From positions 3,038,001 to 3,102,000 of the forward strand of contig OY970271.1 of assembly GCA_963715745.1 (NCBI GenBank): a stretch of 64,000 nucleotides of DNA, given 5' to 3'. Origin of the DNA: CAWGJF01 sp963715745. GTDB lineage: Bacteria > Bacteroidota > Ignavibacteria > Ignavibacteriales > Ignavibacteriaceae. Of this stretch, positions 34,455 to 42,447 are shown piece by piece. How positions within the stretch are numbered: the first letter of the stretch is position 1; every line of letters starts with the position of its first letter. The translations under genes and the position numbers were made by a program. The notes under the pieces were generated by a model. That model searched no databases. It saw only the letters and a program-made list of their open reading frames with translations, and had not been told where the DNA came from.

Positions 34455-35792
34455 TCAGTACCTGCGGCTTTTCATCTTGCCGGCTTTCATAAATCCATCA
34501 TAGTGACGCATCAATAAGTGCGATTCAATTTGCTGCAAAGTATCAAGTGCAACACCAACAATAATTAACAAGCTAGTTCCGCCAAAAAACTGTGCAAACT
34601 GCCCGGAAACTCCCATTCCGGAGACAAACGCAGGAAGTATTGCAACAATTGCTAAAAAGACTGAACCAGGCAAAGTAATTTTCGTAAGGATATTATCAAT
34701 AAACTCCGATGTTTGCTTACCCGGTCTGATACCAGGAATGAATCCACCTTGCTTTTTCATATTGTCAGCAACGTCCTTAGGATTAAAAGCAATTGCAGTA
34801 TAAAAATATGTAAAGAACACAATCATCAATGCATAAATGGTAGAGTAAACTGGTGAATGATAAACAAACAAACCGGAAATTGACTGTAAAAATTCATTGT
34901 CCGGGAAGAATGACAAAACAGTATTCGGTAAAAACATAATTGCCTGAGCAAAGATAATTGGCATTACACCTGCAGTATTAACTCTTAAAGGAATATATTG
35001 TGTAACGCCGCCATAAACTTTTCTTCCAACAACTCTTTTAGCATACTGCACCGGAATCCTTCTCGTACCTTGAGTGACCAGCACAACACCAGCAATAATA
35101 AAGAACATAAATACCAGAATAATAATCTCTACTATTATTGATCTCTGACCTGCAGAAATCAACCTAATCTCATCCAAAACAGCAAACGGAAATCTTGCAA
35201 TAATTCCAATAAATATAATCAATGAAATTCCGTTACCAATTCCCTTGTCGGTTATTTGCTCACCCATCCACATCATTAAAACGGTTCCTGCAGTTAAAAT
35301 AATTACTGTTGTAATTATCCAGCCGATTCCACGAACAGGATCAGGAACTATTGACATTCCCTGAGCTGTAGTATTCATTAATTTTATGGTCGTGCCCCAG
35401 GCTTGCATGGCAGAAATTGCAACAGTTCCATAACGGGTAAGTTGCGTGATTTTCTTTCTGCCTTCTTCACCTTCCTGCTGCAATTTCTGAAAATATGGAA
35501 TAACAGCACCTAACAACTGGATAATAATTGAAGCAGAGATATAAGGCATTATTCCCAATGCAAAAATAGCAGCGTTAGAAAATGCACCACCAACAAAAAG
35601 ATCATACAAACCAAAAAGGTTGTCTGTTGATGTATTTTTAATGCTTTCAGCAACCAATGCCGCATCAACTCCCGGAAGAGTTATATGCGCACCCAATCTG
35701 ATTAAGAACAATAACGCCAATGTATAAAGTATTCTCTGGCGGAGTTCGTGAATTTTAAAAATGTTTCTGAAAGTATCTGTAAATTTTGACAT
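34455..35792 (-). CDS. secY: Protein translocase subunit SecY
   Basis: The 445-residue membrane protein has ten hydrophobic segments and SecY signatures: GAHITLPGVD near the N-terminus, ALGIMPYISASIIIQLL (plug and helix 2), and VSGMGVSGQFAQFFGGTSLLIIVGVALDT near the C-terminus. It forms the protein-conducting channel in the inner membrane with SecE and SecG. It follows rplO by 12 bases; SecE is encoded 25 kb upstream in the same block. Confidence 0.97.
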   Translation of the reverse strand: MSKFTDTFRNIFKIHELRQRILYTLALLFLIRLGAHITLPGVDAALVAESIKNTSTDNLFGLYDLFVGGAFSNAAIFALGIMPYISASIIIQLLGAVIPYFQKLQQEGEEGRKKITQLTRYGTVAISAMQAWGTTIKLMNTTAQGMSIVPDPVRGIGWIITTVIILTAGTVLMMWMGEQITDKGIGNGISLIIFIGIIARFPFAVLDEIRLISAGQRSIIVEIIILVFMFFIIAGVVLVTQGTRRIPVQYAKRVVGRKVYGGVTQYIPLRVNTAGVMPIIFAQAIMFLPNTVLSFFPDNEFLQSISGLFVYHSPVYSTIYALMIVFFTYFYTAIAFNPKDVADNMKKQGGFIPGIRPGKQTSEFIDNILTKITLPGSVFLAIVAILPAFVSGMGVSGQFAQFFGGTSLLIIVGVALDTLQQIESHLLMRHYDGFMKAGKMKSRRY

Positions 35793-35804
35793 TTAAATTC
35801 TGTG

Positions 35805-36263
35805 TTATACCGTTTTTATTGTTCCGCCAGCAGCTTCTATTTTTTCCTGAGCAGATTTACTTACTGAATTAACTTCAAGATTCAGTTTTGCTTTAATTTC
35901 TCCCTTACCTAAAATTTTTACAGGTTTAGAAAGACTTGATATCAAACCTAATTCTTTAAGCTTTTCTGCGTTTAAAACTTCCTTACCCAATTTTTTCTCT
36001 TCAGCAACTCTTTGCAGAGCATTTATATTTACAACCTGGTATTTAACTTTAAAAATATTAGTAAAGCCCCATTTGGGAACTCTTCTCTGCAAAGGCATTT
36101 GACCGCCTTCAAACCATATTTTTTTCTTTGCTCCGGATCTTGAAAGCTGACCATTCATTCCACGAGTTGCGGTTCCACCATGACCGGAACCTTCTCCACG
36201 TCCTACACGTTTTCTTTTCTTTTTAGATCCCTCAACATATTTCAGATTACTTAAAATATCCAT
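35805..36263 (-). CDS. rplO: 50S ribosomal protein L15
   Basis: The 152-residue protein starts with a glycine- and arginine-rich arm (GSKKKRKRVGRGEGSGHGGTATRG), which threads into 23S rRNA, and has the L15 domain with FEGGQMPLQRRVPKWGF. The size is normal. It lies between rpmD and secY. Confidence 0.97.
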   Translation of the reverse strand: MDILSNLKYVEGSKKKRKRVGRGEGSGHGGTATRGMNGQLSRSGAKKKIWFEGGQMPLQRRVPKWGFTNIFKVKYQVVNINALQRVAEEKKLGKEVLNAEKLKELGLISSLSKPVKILGKGEIKAKLNLEVNSVSKSAQEKIEAAGGTIKTV

Positions 36264-36275
36264 TTTAATTCCTGT

Positions 36276-36461
36276 TTAGTCTTTTACTTCCTCTACTTTA
36301 ACAAGATGAGAAATTTTTTTTATCATTCCACGTATCTGTGGAGTATCGTTATGAATTTTTTCCCAGTTAGGTCTTCCAAGCCCTAATGCTTCAATAGTTC
36401 TTTTCTGTCTAACAGGTCTGTCAATAATGCTTCGTGTTTGAATTACTTTAATTTTTCCCAT
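36276..36461 (-). CDS. rpmD: 50S ribosomal protein L30
   Basis: The 61-residue protein fits bacterial L30: KVIQTRSIIDRPVRQKRTIEALGLGRPN followed by TPQIRGMIKKISHLVKVEEV. It is in its canonical place between rpsE and rplO. Small size is normal for bacterial L30. Confidence 0.95.
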   Translation of the reverse strand: MGKIKVIQTRSIIDRPVRQKRTIEALGLGRPNWEKIHNDTPQIRGMIKKISHLVKVEEVKD

Positions 36462-36476
36462 CTTAATTTTCCTGCT

Positions 36477-36983
36477 TTACGAATTAAAAACTTCCTGAAC
36501 TGCCAAACCTCTTTTAGCAGACATTTTAACCGCATCAATCTGATTTAATAATCCATTAAGTGTAGCTTTAACCTGGTTATGAGGATTACTTGAGCCAAGT
36601 GATTTGGTAAGAACATCCTGGACACCAGCTGCTTCAAGGACTGCTCTGACGCCACCACCGGCTATTAAACCGGTTCCCGGAGTAGCAGGTTTTAATAATA
36701 CTTTACCTGCGCCATACTTACCAAGTATCTGGTGAAAAATTGTTCCTTTTCTTAAAGTAACTTTAACCAGGTTTTTCTTTGCATCATCAACTCCCTTTGA
36801 AATTGCATCGGTAACTTCATTTGCTTTTCCTAATCCAATTCCTACAGTGCCGTTTCCGTTGCCTACAACAACAATAGCATTAAAGCTGAATCTTCTTCCA
36901 CCTTTAACAACTTTTGCAACTCTGTTTATATGAACAACTTTTTCTTTTAAGCCTTCAGTTTCATTTGACTTAACAGGTTTCAA
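36477..36983 (-). CDS. rpsE: 30S ribosomal protein S5
   Basis: The 168-residue protein has the S5 double-stranded-RNA-binding part (VVHINRVAKVVKGGRRFSFNAIVVVGN) and the C-terminal GTGLIAGGGVRAVLEAAGVQDVLTKSLGSSNPHN. S5 affects decoding accuracy. A tRNA-Gln gene separates it from rplR, so its 5' mRNA end may be produced by tRNA processing. Confidence 0.97.
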   Translation of the reverse strand: MKPVKSNETEGLKEKVVHINRVAKVVKGGRRFSFNAIVVVGNGNGTVGIGLGKANEVTDAISKGVDDAKKNLVKVTLRKGTIFHQILGKYGAGKVLLKPATPGTGLIAGGGVRAVLEAAGVQDVLTKSLGSSNPHNQVKATLNGLLNQIDAVKMSAKRGLAVQEVFNS

Positions 36984-37035
36984 TTACATCTCCTGAATTC
37001 AATATTATAGTTACTTTGAAAATTATTTAAACAAG

Positions 37036-37106
37036 CTGCCGGGAGAGGATTCGAACCTCTACAGACGCCTCCAAAGGGCGTAGTCCTACCATTAGACGAC
37101 CCGGCA
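37036..37106 (-). tRNA. tRNA-Gln (anticodon UUG)
   Basis: The minus strand folds into a complete cloverleaf of 71 bases. The acceptor TGCCGGG pairs with CCCGGCA, giving U1-A72 and discriminator G73 as expected for tRNA-Gln. The anticodon stem ACGCC/GGCGT holds loop CTTTGGA (anticodon TTG), and the T arm is AGAGG-TTCGAAT-CCTCT. CCA is not encoded. It lies between rplR and rpsE inside the spc ribosomal operon, in the same orientation, so it should be cut out of the operon transcript unless it has its own promoter. Confidence 0.97.
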
Positions 37107-37122
37107 ATAAATGAAATCTTCA

Positions 37123-37482
37123 TTAAAATGATAATCCTCCTTCTCTTGCACCATCGGCTAAAGCCTTGATTCTGCCGTGATATCTGTATCCGTTTCTGTC
37201 GAAAACAACAGATTTTATATTTTTTTCAGCTGCTTTTTTAGCTAGAAGGTTTCCTACCATTTTTCCGGGTTCAGTTTTTCCTTTGGCGGACTTCAGATTT
37301 TCCGATAGCTCTTTTGACAAACTTGAAACAGAAACAAGTGTGCTTCCTGTTGTATCATCGATAATCTGTGCATAAATATTATTTAAACTTCTGTAAACAG
37401 TTAGTCTCGGAGTTTCAGGAGTTCCAGAAATCTTTTTCCTGATTTTTATTTTAGCTCTTTCTCTGCTTGTAATTTTTTTCAT
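37123..37482 (-). CDS. rplR: 50S ribosomal protein L18
   Basis: The 119-residue protein has the L18 pattern PRLTVYRSLNNIYAQIIDDTTGSTLVSVSSL and the C-terminal FDRNGYRYHGRIKALADGAREGGLSF. L18 binds 5S rRNA with L5. Between rplF and the tRNA-Gln gene; 16 bases separate its stop from the tRNA 5' end. Confidence 0.97.
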   Translation of the reverse strand: MKKITSRERAKIKIRKKISGTPETPRLTVYRSLNNIYAQIIDDTTGSTLVSVSSLSKELSENLKSAKGKTEPGKMVGNLLAKKAAEKNIKSVVFDRNGYRYHGRIKALADGAREGGLSF

Positions 37483-37505
37483 TTCAAATTTTGCTTAAAC
37501 TTAAA

Positions 37506-38042
37506 TTATCCGGCTGTCTTTCCGGCTTTTCTAATAATATGTTCATCAGAATACTTAACTCCTTTGCCTTTATATGGTTCGGGCTTTCTGAATGATCTGA
37601 TTTTTGCAGCTACTAATCCAACTAATTCTTTATCAATTCCGCTTATAACGATCTGTGTCTGTGAAGGTGTTTCCAGCGTTATATCTTCAGGCGGTATAAA
37701 GTATATAGGATGCGAATATCCTAAACTCAATAATAGATTTTTTCCTTTTAATTCTGCTCTGAAACCAACTCCAACAATATCCAGAGTTTTTTTATAGGAT
37801 TCATGTACTCCGGTAACCATATTCTGAATTAAAGCACGGGTCAAGCCATGCAAAGCTCTGTTCTCTTTTGTATCATCAGGTCTTTTTACCTGAATTTCTG
37901 AACCGTTTACATCAACCGACATCGACTGATGAATCTGTCTGCTTAATTCACCTTTCGGTCCCTTTACTTTAATCAAACTGCCTTCTTTGGTGAATGTTAC
38001 ACCTTTAGGCATTGTTATTATTTTTTTACCAACTCTGGACAC
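37506..38042 (-). CDS. rplF: 50S ribosomal protein L6
   Basis: The 178-residue protein has two repeated alpha/beta domains typical of L6; it begins MSRVGKKIITMPKGV and ends with RSFRKPEPYKGKGVKYSDEHIIRKAGKTAG. L6 lies near the sarcin-ricin loop and factor-binding site. Usual size and place between rpsH and rplR. Confidence 0.97.
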   Translation of the reverse strand: MSRVGKKIITMPKGVTFTKEGSLIKVKGPKGELSRQIHQSMSVDVNGSEIQVKRPDDTKENRALHGLTRALIQNMVTGVHESYKKTLDIVGVGFRAELKGKNLLLSLGYSHPIYFIPPEDITLETPSQTQIVISGIDKELVGLVAAKIRSFRKPEPYKGKGVKYSDEHIIRKAGKTAG

Positions 38043-38064
38043 TTTTATTCTCCATCAAAAAATT

Positions 38065-38460
38065 TTACCAGATATAACAAACAACTTCACCACCCATAGA
38101 TTGAGCCCTGGCTTCTTTATCAGTCAACAATCCTTTGGGAGTTGAAATTACGGCTGTTCCTAATCCATTTAAAACTCTTGGTAATTCTTTTGAACCTTTA
38201 TAAACCCTAAGTCCTGGTTTACTGATTCTTTTTAAACCATTTATAGCTGGAACGCCGTTTTTGTATTTTAGAACTATGTTTATTTTATTTTGCTTATCAT
38301 CATCATTTACTTCGTAATCAATTATATAACCACGTGCTTTTAATATTTCCGCAAGATTTACTTTCATACCAGAAGCAGGTATTTCTACTCTTACCTTCTT
38401 GGCTCTGGAAGCATTTCTAATTCTTGTTAAAAAATCTGCTATCGGATCTGTTACTGCCAT
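38065..38460 (-). CDS. rpsH: 30S ribosomal protein S8
   Basis: I choose the ATG at 38460 (MAVTDPIADFLTRIRNA), which has AAGGGAG upstream and gives 131 residues, the normal S8 length; the longer frame would read into rpsN. The C-terminal STPKGLLTDKEARAQSMGGEVVCYIW is diagnostic. S8 binds the central domain of 16S rRNA and in many bacteria represses the spc operon. Confidence 0.97.
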   Translation of the reverse strand: MAVTDPIADFLTRIRNASRAKKVRVEIPASGMKVNLAEILKARGYIIDYEVNDDDKQNKINIVLKYKNGVPAINGLKRISKPGLRVYKGSKELPRVLNGLGTAVISTPKGLLTDKEARAQSMGGEVVCYIW

Positions 38461-38473
38461 ATATCTTTCTCCC

Positions 38474-38743
38474 TTACCAACTTGCTTTCTTAACTCCGGG
38501 TAACTCACCCCTGAGTGCCATTTCTCTAAGTACTAGTCTGGAAACACCAAACTTTCGGTAATATGATCTTGATCTTCCTGTAAACATACAACGGTTTTTT
38601 AATCTTACCGGCGATGAATTTTTAGGCAACTTTTGTAATGCTTCAAAATCACCTTTTTCCTTTAATTCTTCTCTAAGTTTTTTATACTTCTCATGCATTC
38701 TGCGTCTTTTATCATCCCGTGCTATTAAACATTTACGTGCCAT
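38474..38743 (-). CDS. rpsN: 30S ribosomal protein S14, zinc-free form
   Basis: The ATG at 38743 gives 89 residues starting MARKCLIARDDKRRRM. The C-terminal block RCMFTGRSRSYYRKFGVSRLVLREMALRGELPGVKKASW is typical. It lacks the CxxC...CxxC zinc ribbon, so it is the longer zinc-independent type. S14 is part of the 30S head. Between rplE and rpsH. Confidence 0.96.
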   Translation of the reverse strand: MARKCLIARDDKRRRMHEKYKKLREELKEKGDFEALQKLPKNSSPVRLKNRCMFTGRSRSYYRKFGVSRLVLREMALRGELPGVKKASW

Positions 38744-38756
38744 CAATACTCCTGTT

Positions 38757-39422
38757 TTATGCAGTTTTAATTTCTTTTTTCATAAAAGGCATCCCGAATG
38801 CTTTAAGTAATTCAAGCGCCTCTTTATCTGATTTTGCAGTGGTTACAAAGGTAACATCCATTCCCATTACTCTGGTAATTTTATCAACATTAATTTCAGG
38901 AAAAATAATCTGTTCCTTTACACCAAGTGTATAATTTCCTCTACCATCAAATGATTTGTCTGATAAACCTCTGAAGTCTCTAACTCTGGGCAGAGCAACA
39001 TTTATTAGTCTATCCATAAATTCAAACATTTTTTCACGTCTTAAAGTAACCATAGCACCAATATTAACACCGGCTCTCAACTTAAAATTTGAAATGGCTT
39101 TTTTTGCTTTTCTTATACTTGCTTTCTGACCGGTTATTGCCTCTAACTCCTTAACAGCTTCTTCAAGAATTTTTGGTTCAGCAACGGCAGCACCGACACC
39201 CATATTAACAACAATTTTGGTAAGCTTGGGTACTTCCATAACATTTTTATAAGAAAAAGTTTTTGATAAATGAGGAATTACTTCTGTCTTATAAACATCA
39301 TGAAGTCTTGCCGGAATTCTAATTTCCTTTTCAGCCTTTTGCTTGCTTCCGGAATCTTCTTTTTTAGTTTTAGGTTTTTGAGCCTTTTTTGTTTCTTCTG
39401 ATTTAGCTTTTTCTTTTGCCAT
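38757..39422 (-). CDS. rplE: 50S ribosomal protein L5 with long basic N-terminal extension
   Basis: The L5 domain begins near residue 38 (RLHDVYKTEVIPHLSKTFSYKNVMEVPKL) and ends KAFGMPFMKKE. It contacts 5S rRNA and the P-site tRNA. The first ~36 residues are an added Lys- and Glu-rich, low-complexity stretch (MAKEKAKSEETKKAQKPK...), making 221 residues instead of about 180. The only later Met is well inside the domain, so the extension appears real. Confidence 0.95.
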   Translation of the reverse strand: MAKEKAKSEETKKAQKPKTKKEDSGSKQKAEKEIRIPARLHDVYKTEVIPHLSKTFSYKNVMEVPKLTKIVVNMGVGAAVAEPKILEEAVKELEAITGQKASIRKAKKAISNFKLRAGVNIGAMVTLRREKMFEFMDRLINVALPRVRDFRGLSDKSFDGRGNYTLGVKEQIIFPEINVDKITRVMGMDVTFVTTAKSDKEALELLKAFGMPFMKKEIKTA

Positions 39423-39452
39423 TTTAATAAATTACCTTAAACTCAAAATTAA

Positions 39453-39779
39453 TTAAATCATTTCTCCGCTTAACCTGCTTATACGTGCAGATTTCTTTTT
39501 ACCGGTTTTTTCATCAAGAATAATTTTAGATCCAATTCTTGTAGGTTCATTTGACTTTGGATCGAGAATCATAACATTAGAAACATGTATAGGTGCTTCT
39601 TTTTCAAGAATTCCACCTTGCGGATTTTTCTGACTCGGCTTTGTATGCCTTTTCCGCATATTAATTCCCTCAATAATAATTCTAGATTTTTTAGGAAATA
39701 CCTTTAAAACCTTACCTGTTTTGCCTGCATCATTACCGGCAATTATCATTACAGTATCATTCTTTCTTATTTTCATCAT
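39453..39779 (-). CDS. rplX: 50S ribosomal protein L24
   Basis: The 108-residue protein has the KOW motif KNDTVMIIAGNDAGKTGKVLKVFPKKSRIIIEGINMRKRH and the SPQ/NPQGGILEKEAPIHVSNVMIL segment of L24. It helps start 50S assembly. The frame begins with two Met codons; either may be used. Between rplN and rplE. Confidence 0.96.
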   Translation of the reverse strand: MMKIRKNDTVMIIAGNDAGKTGKVLKVFPKKSRIIIEGINMRKRHTKPSQKNPQGGILEKEAPIHVSNVMILDPKSNEPTRIGSKIILDEKTGKKKSARISRLSGEMI

Positions 39780-39786
39780 TTATCCT

Positions 39787-40155
39787 TTATAAAACTTCTG
39801 GAGCAAGTGAAACTATTTTCATAAACTGTTTATCCCTTAGCTCTCTTGCAACAGGTCCAAAAATACGTGTGCCTCTTGGTTCATTTTGCGGATTTATAAG
39901 AACAGCAGCATTTTCATCGAACCTTATATAAGATCCATCTGATCTTTTAACTTCTTTCTTGGTTCTTACAATTACAGCTCTGGACACCTCTCCTTTTTTT
40001 ACGTTTCCATTTGGAATAGCTGATTTTACAGCAACAACTATTAAATCTCCAACAGTTGCATATTTTCTTCCGCTGCCGCCAAGTACACGGATACACCTAA
40101 CTTTTTTTGCACCGGAGTTATCCGCAACTACAAGATTAGTTTCTTCCTGGATCAT
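39787..40155 (-). CDS. rplN: 50S ribosomal protein L14
   Basis: The 122-residue protein has the canonical MIQEETNLVVADNSGAKKVRCIRVLGGS start and the RGTRIFGPVARELRDKQFMKIVSLAPEVL end. L14 forms an inter-subunit bridge. Length is exactly that of most bacterial L14 proteins. Between rpsQ and rplX. Confidence 0.97.
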   Translation of the reverse strand: MIQEETNLVVADNSGAKKVRCIRVLGGSGRKYATVGDLIVVAVKSAIPNGNVKKGEVSRAVIVRTKKEVKRSDGSYIRFDENAAVLINPQNEPRGTRIFGPVARELRDKQFMKIVSLAPEVL

Positions 40156-40176
40156 CTTCTATTAATCTCCTAAAAG

Positions 40177-40434
40177 CTACTTGGCTTTTTCAATAATTTC
40201 CACCAGGCGCCATCTTTTTTTAGCGCTGAGTGGTCGTGTTTCCATAATTTTTACTTTATCTCCTATTCCGCATTCCTTTTTTTCATCGTGAGCCATAAGC
40301 TTAGTCGTCTTCTTAAAATACTTTTTATAAATCGGATGCGGAACCCGGCGTTCAATTGCAACAGTAATAGTTTTATCCATCTTATTACTAACTACCAACC
40401 CAATCCTGGTTTTTCTTAATCCTTTATTTTCCAT
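40177..40434 (-). CDS. rpsQ: 30S ribosomal protein S17
   Basis: The 85-residue OB-fold protein reads RKTRIGLVVSNKMDKTITVAIERRVPHPIYKKYFKKTTKLMAHDE and ends KKRWRLVEIIEKAK. S17 binds the lower body of the 30S subunit. It starts two bases after the rpmC stop, so translation is likely coupled. Confidence 0.97.
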   Translation of the reverse strand: MENKGLRKTRIGLVVSNKMDKTITVAIERRVPHPIYKKYFKKTTKLMAHDEKKECGIGDKVKIMETRPLSAKKRWRLVEIIEKAK

Positions 40435-40436
40435 AA

Positions 40437-40670
40437 TCAGGCTTCAGCTCCTTTTTTTTCTGTTGAAGCAGAATCCTTTTCACTTATACTTCTTTCTTTA
40501 AGCACAGTTTTCATTCTTGCAATATCCCTTTTAACCATTTTGATTTTTGCTGTGTTAGTAAGCTGCTTAAGCTGATGAGAAAATCTAAGATCGATCAGAT
40601 TCTTTTCTTCTTCATTAACTTTCTGAGTAATCTCTTCAGTTTTCATTTCTTTTATTTCGTGCATCTTCAT
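40437..40670 (-). CDS. rpmC: 50S ribosomal protein L29
   Basis: The 77-residue helical protein carries the L29 pattern IDLRFSHQLKQLTNTAKIKMVKRDIARMKTVLKER. A low-complexity tail (SISEKDSASTEKKGAEA) extends it beyond the usual ~65 residues. L29 lies at the tunnel exit and helps dock trigger factor. Between rplP and rpsQ. Confidence 0.95.
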   Translation of the reverse strand: MKMHEIKEMKTEEITQKVNEEEKNLIDLRFSHQLKQLTNTAKIKMVKRDIARMKTVLKERSISEKDSASTEKKGAEA

Positions 40671-40689
40671 TTAAATTATTCCGTTTCAA

Positions 40690-41106
40690 TTAGTCAATAT
40701 CTGGTCTTGATACAACCTTGGTTTTTATCGGCAATTTATGTGAACAGATTTTTAACGATTCATTCGCTACCTGTTTTGAGACCCCGGAAACTTCAAACAT
40801 TATTCTTCCAGGCTTAACAACTGCAACCCAGAATTCAGGAGCTCCTTTTCCCTTACCCATTCTTGTTTCAAGCGGTTTTTTAGAAACCGGCTTATCAGGA
40901 AAAATTCTTATCCAGACTTTTCCATCTCTTTTCATATTTCTTGAAAGAGCAACACGACAAGCTTCAATTTGTCTACTTGTAATCCAGGCAGGCTCCAAAG
41001 CTTTAAGACCATATTCACCAAATGCAACTGAACTGCCACGTTTAGCCGGGCCGCTTCTTCTGCCTCTATGTGCTTTTCTGTATTTTACTCTTTTTGGCAT
41101 TAACAT
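40690..41106 (-). CDS. rplP: 50S ribosomal protein L16
   Basis: The 138-residue protein begins MLMPKRVKYRKAHRGR and has GEYGLKALEPAWITSRQIEACRVALSR and the loop with KPVSKKPLETRMGKGKGAPEFWVAVVKPG. L16 sits at the A-site side of the peptidyl-transferase centre. The first Met of three possible is kept because MLxPKR is the family's usual beginning. Confidence 0.97.
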   Translation of the reverse strand: MLMPKRVKYRKAHRGRRSGPAKRGSSVAFGEYGLKALEPAWITSRQIEACRVALSRNMKRDGKVWIRIFPDKPVSKKPLETRMGKGKGAPEFWVAVVKPGRIMFEVSGVSKQVANESLKICSHKLPIKTKVVSRPDID

Positions 41107-41124
41107 GATAAAATCTCCTGAGAA

Positions 41125-41766
41125 TTATTCCGTAACTCTTTTTCCTAAAATTTCGCCACGGCAAATCCAAACTTTAATTCCGATTGAACCGTAAATAGTT
41201 TCAGCTCTTCCCGGTGAATAATCAATATCAGCTCTTAACGTATGAAGTGGAATTCTACCTTCCTTATACTGCTCTGTTCTTGCCATTTCTGCTCCGCCTA
41301 ATCTTCCTGCACACATTATTCTAATTCCTTCAGCACCCATTCGCATTGCAGCAGTAATCGCCATTTTCATTGCTCTTCTGAATGACACTCGTCCCTGAAG
41401 CTGGTTTGCAATATTTTCGGCAACAAGGTATGCATCTAATTCAGGTCTTTTGATTTCGGAAATCTGAACTTTAACATCTTTTTCAGTTATTTGTTTTAAT
41501 TCTTCTTCAAGCTGAGTAATCTCTTTTCCGCTTTTCCCAATAACTACACCAGGCCTTGAGGTGTGAATTGTTAAAATTACATTCTTAGATGTCCTGTCAA
41601 TAACAATTTTAGAAATACCTGCTTTCTTTAGCCTGTTTCTAATGTAGCTGCGAAGTTTATCATCTTCTTTAATCTTACTTGCATAACTTTTACTTTCGTA
41701 CCAGTTAGAATTCCATCCTCTGATAATTCCAACTCTTAATCCTATCGGGTTAGTTTTCTGTCCCAA
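41125..41766 (-). CDS. rpsC: 30S ribosomal protein S3
   Basis: The 213-residue protein has the N-terminal MGQKTNPIGLRVGIIRGWNSNWY, the KH domain (SRPGVVIGKSGKEITQLEEEL) and the C-terminal domain with GRLGGAEMARTEQYKEGRIPLHTLRADIDY. S3 lines the mRNA entry channel. Between rplV and rplP. Confidence 0.97.
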   Translation of the reverse strand: MGQKTNPIGLRVGIIRGWNSNWYESKSYASKIKEDDKLRSYIRNRLKKAGISKIVIDRTSKNVILTIHTSRPGVVIGKSGKEITQLEEELKQITEKDVKVQISEIKRPELDAYLVAENIANQLQGRVSFRRAMKMAITAAMRMGAEGIRIMCAGRLGGAEMARTEQYKEGRIPLHTLRADIDYSPGRAETIYGSIGIKVWICRGEILGKRVTE

Positions 41767-41783
41767 AAAATATCCTCCTGGTT

Positions 41784-42128
41784 TTACGCCTTAGTTGCAA
41801 CTACAACTGTTAAATGACAAGATCTTTTTCTTATTCTGTAAGCTCTGCCCATCGGAGCAGGCGAAATTCTCTTTAATGTTGGACCATTATTAACAAAAAC
41901 TTCTTTAACCACCATTTCATCCGGTTCCACTCTGGTTGCATCATCCTTATTTAAAAGATTTGATACTGCCGACCTTAAAGCTTTTTCAACATCCTTTGAA
42001 GCATGCTTAGGAGAAAAGTGAAGTATATCCAGGGCATGATCAACTGATTTTCCTCTGATAAGATCTACAATCAATCTCATTTTCCTTGGTGATGAACCTA
42101 TAAATCTTTGTACAGCTTTAGCTTCCAT
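41784..42128 (-). CDS. rplV: 50S ribosomal protein L22
   Basis: The 114-residue protein has SPRKMRLIVDLIRGKSVDHALDIL and the tunnel-loop end PAPMGRAYRIRKRSCHLTVVV. L22's long hairpin reaches into the exit tunnel, where some macrolide resistance changes occur. Canonical place between rpsS and rpsC. Confidence 0.97.
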   Translation of the reverse strand: MEAKAVQRFIGSSPRKMRLIVDLIRGKSVDHALDILHFSPKHASKDVEKALRSAVSNLLNKDDATRVEPDEMVVKEVFVNNGPTLKRISPAPMGRAYRIRKRSCHLTVVVATKA

Positions 42129-42150
42129 TTTTAAAATCTTCTGATATTAT

Positions 42151-42438
42151 TTACGATGCTTTAGCAGATTTTTCTGCCTTAGTACCCGGATGTCCTCTGA
42201 AAATCCTGGTAGGAGAAAATTCACCTAATTTATGTCCAACCATATTTTCTGTAATAAACACCGGAATCATTTTATTACCATTATGAACAGCAATTGTATG
42301 ACCAACAAAATCCGGGGTTATAGTTGAATCCCTAGACCAGGTTTTAATTATTTTCTTCTGGTTTGAACTATTCAACTCTTTAATCTTAGCTGCAAGTTTG
42401 TAGTGAACAAACGGACCTTTTTTTACTGACCTTGGCAT
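42151..42438 (-). CDS. rpsS: 30S ribosomal protein S19
   Basis: The 95-residue protein starts MPRSVKKGPFVHYKL and has TITPDFVGHTIAVHNGNKMIPVFITENMVGHKLGEFSPTRIFRGHPG. S19 forms part of the head of 30S with S13. Between rplB and rplV. Confidence 0.97.
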   Translation of the reverse strand: MPRSVKKGPFVHYKLAAKIKELNSSNQKKIIKTWSRDSTITPDFVGHTIAVHNGNKMIPVFITENMVGHKLGEFSPTRIFRGHPGTKAEKSAKAS

Positions 42439-42447
42439 ACCTGTTTA

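Noticed and set aside
38461..38508. A 16-residue N-terminal extension of S8
   Set aside because: It would overlap rpsN and departs from the usual S8 start; a good ribosome binding site precedes the ATG at 38460.
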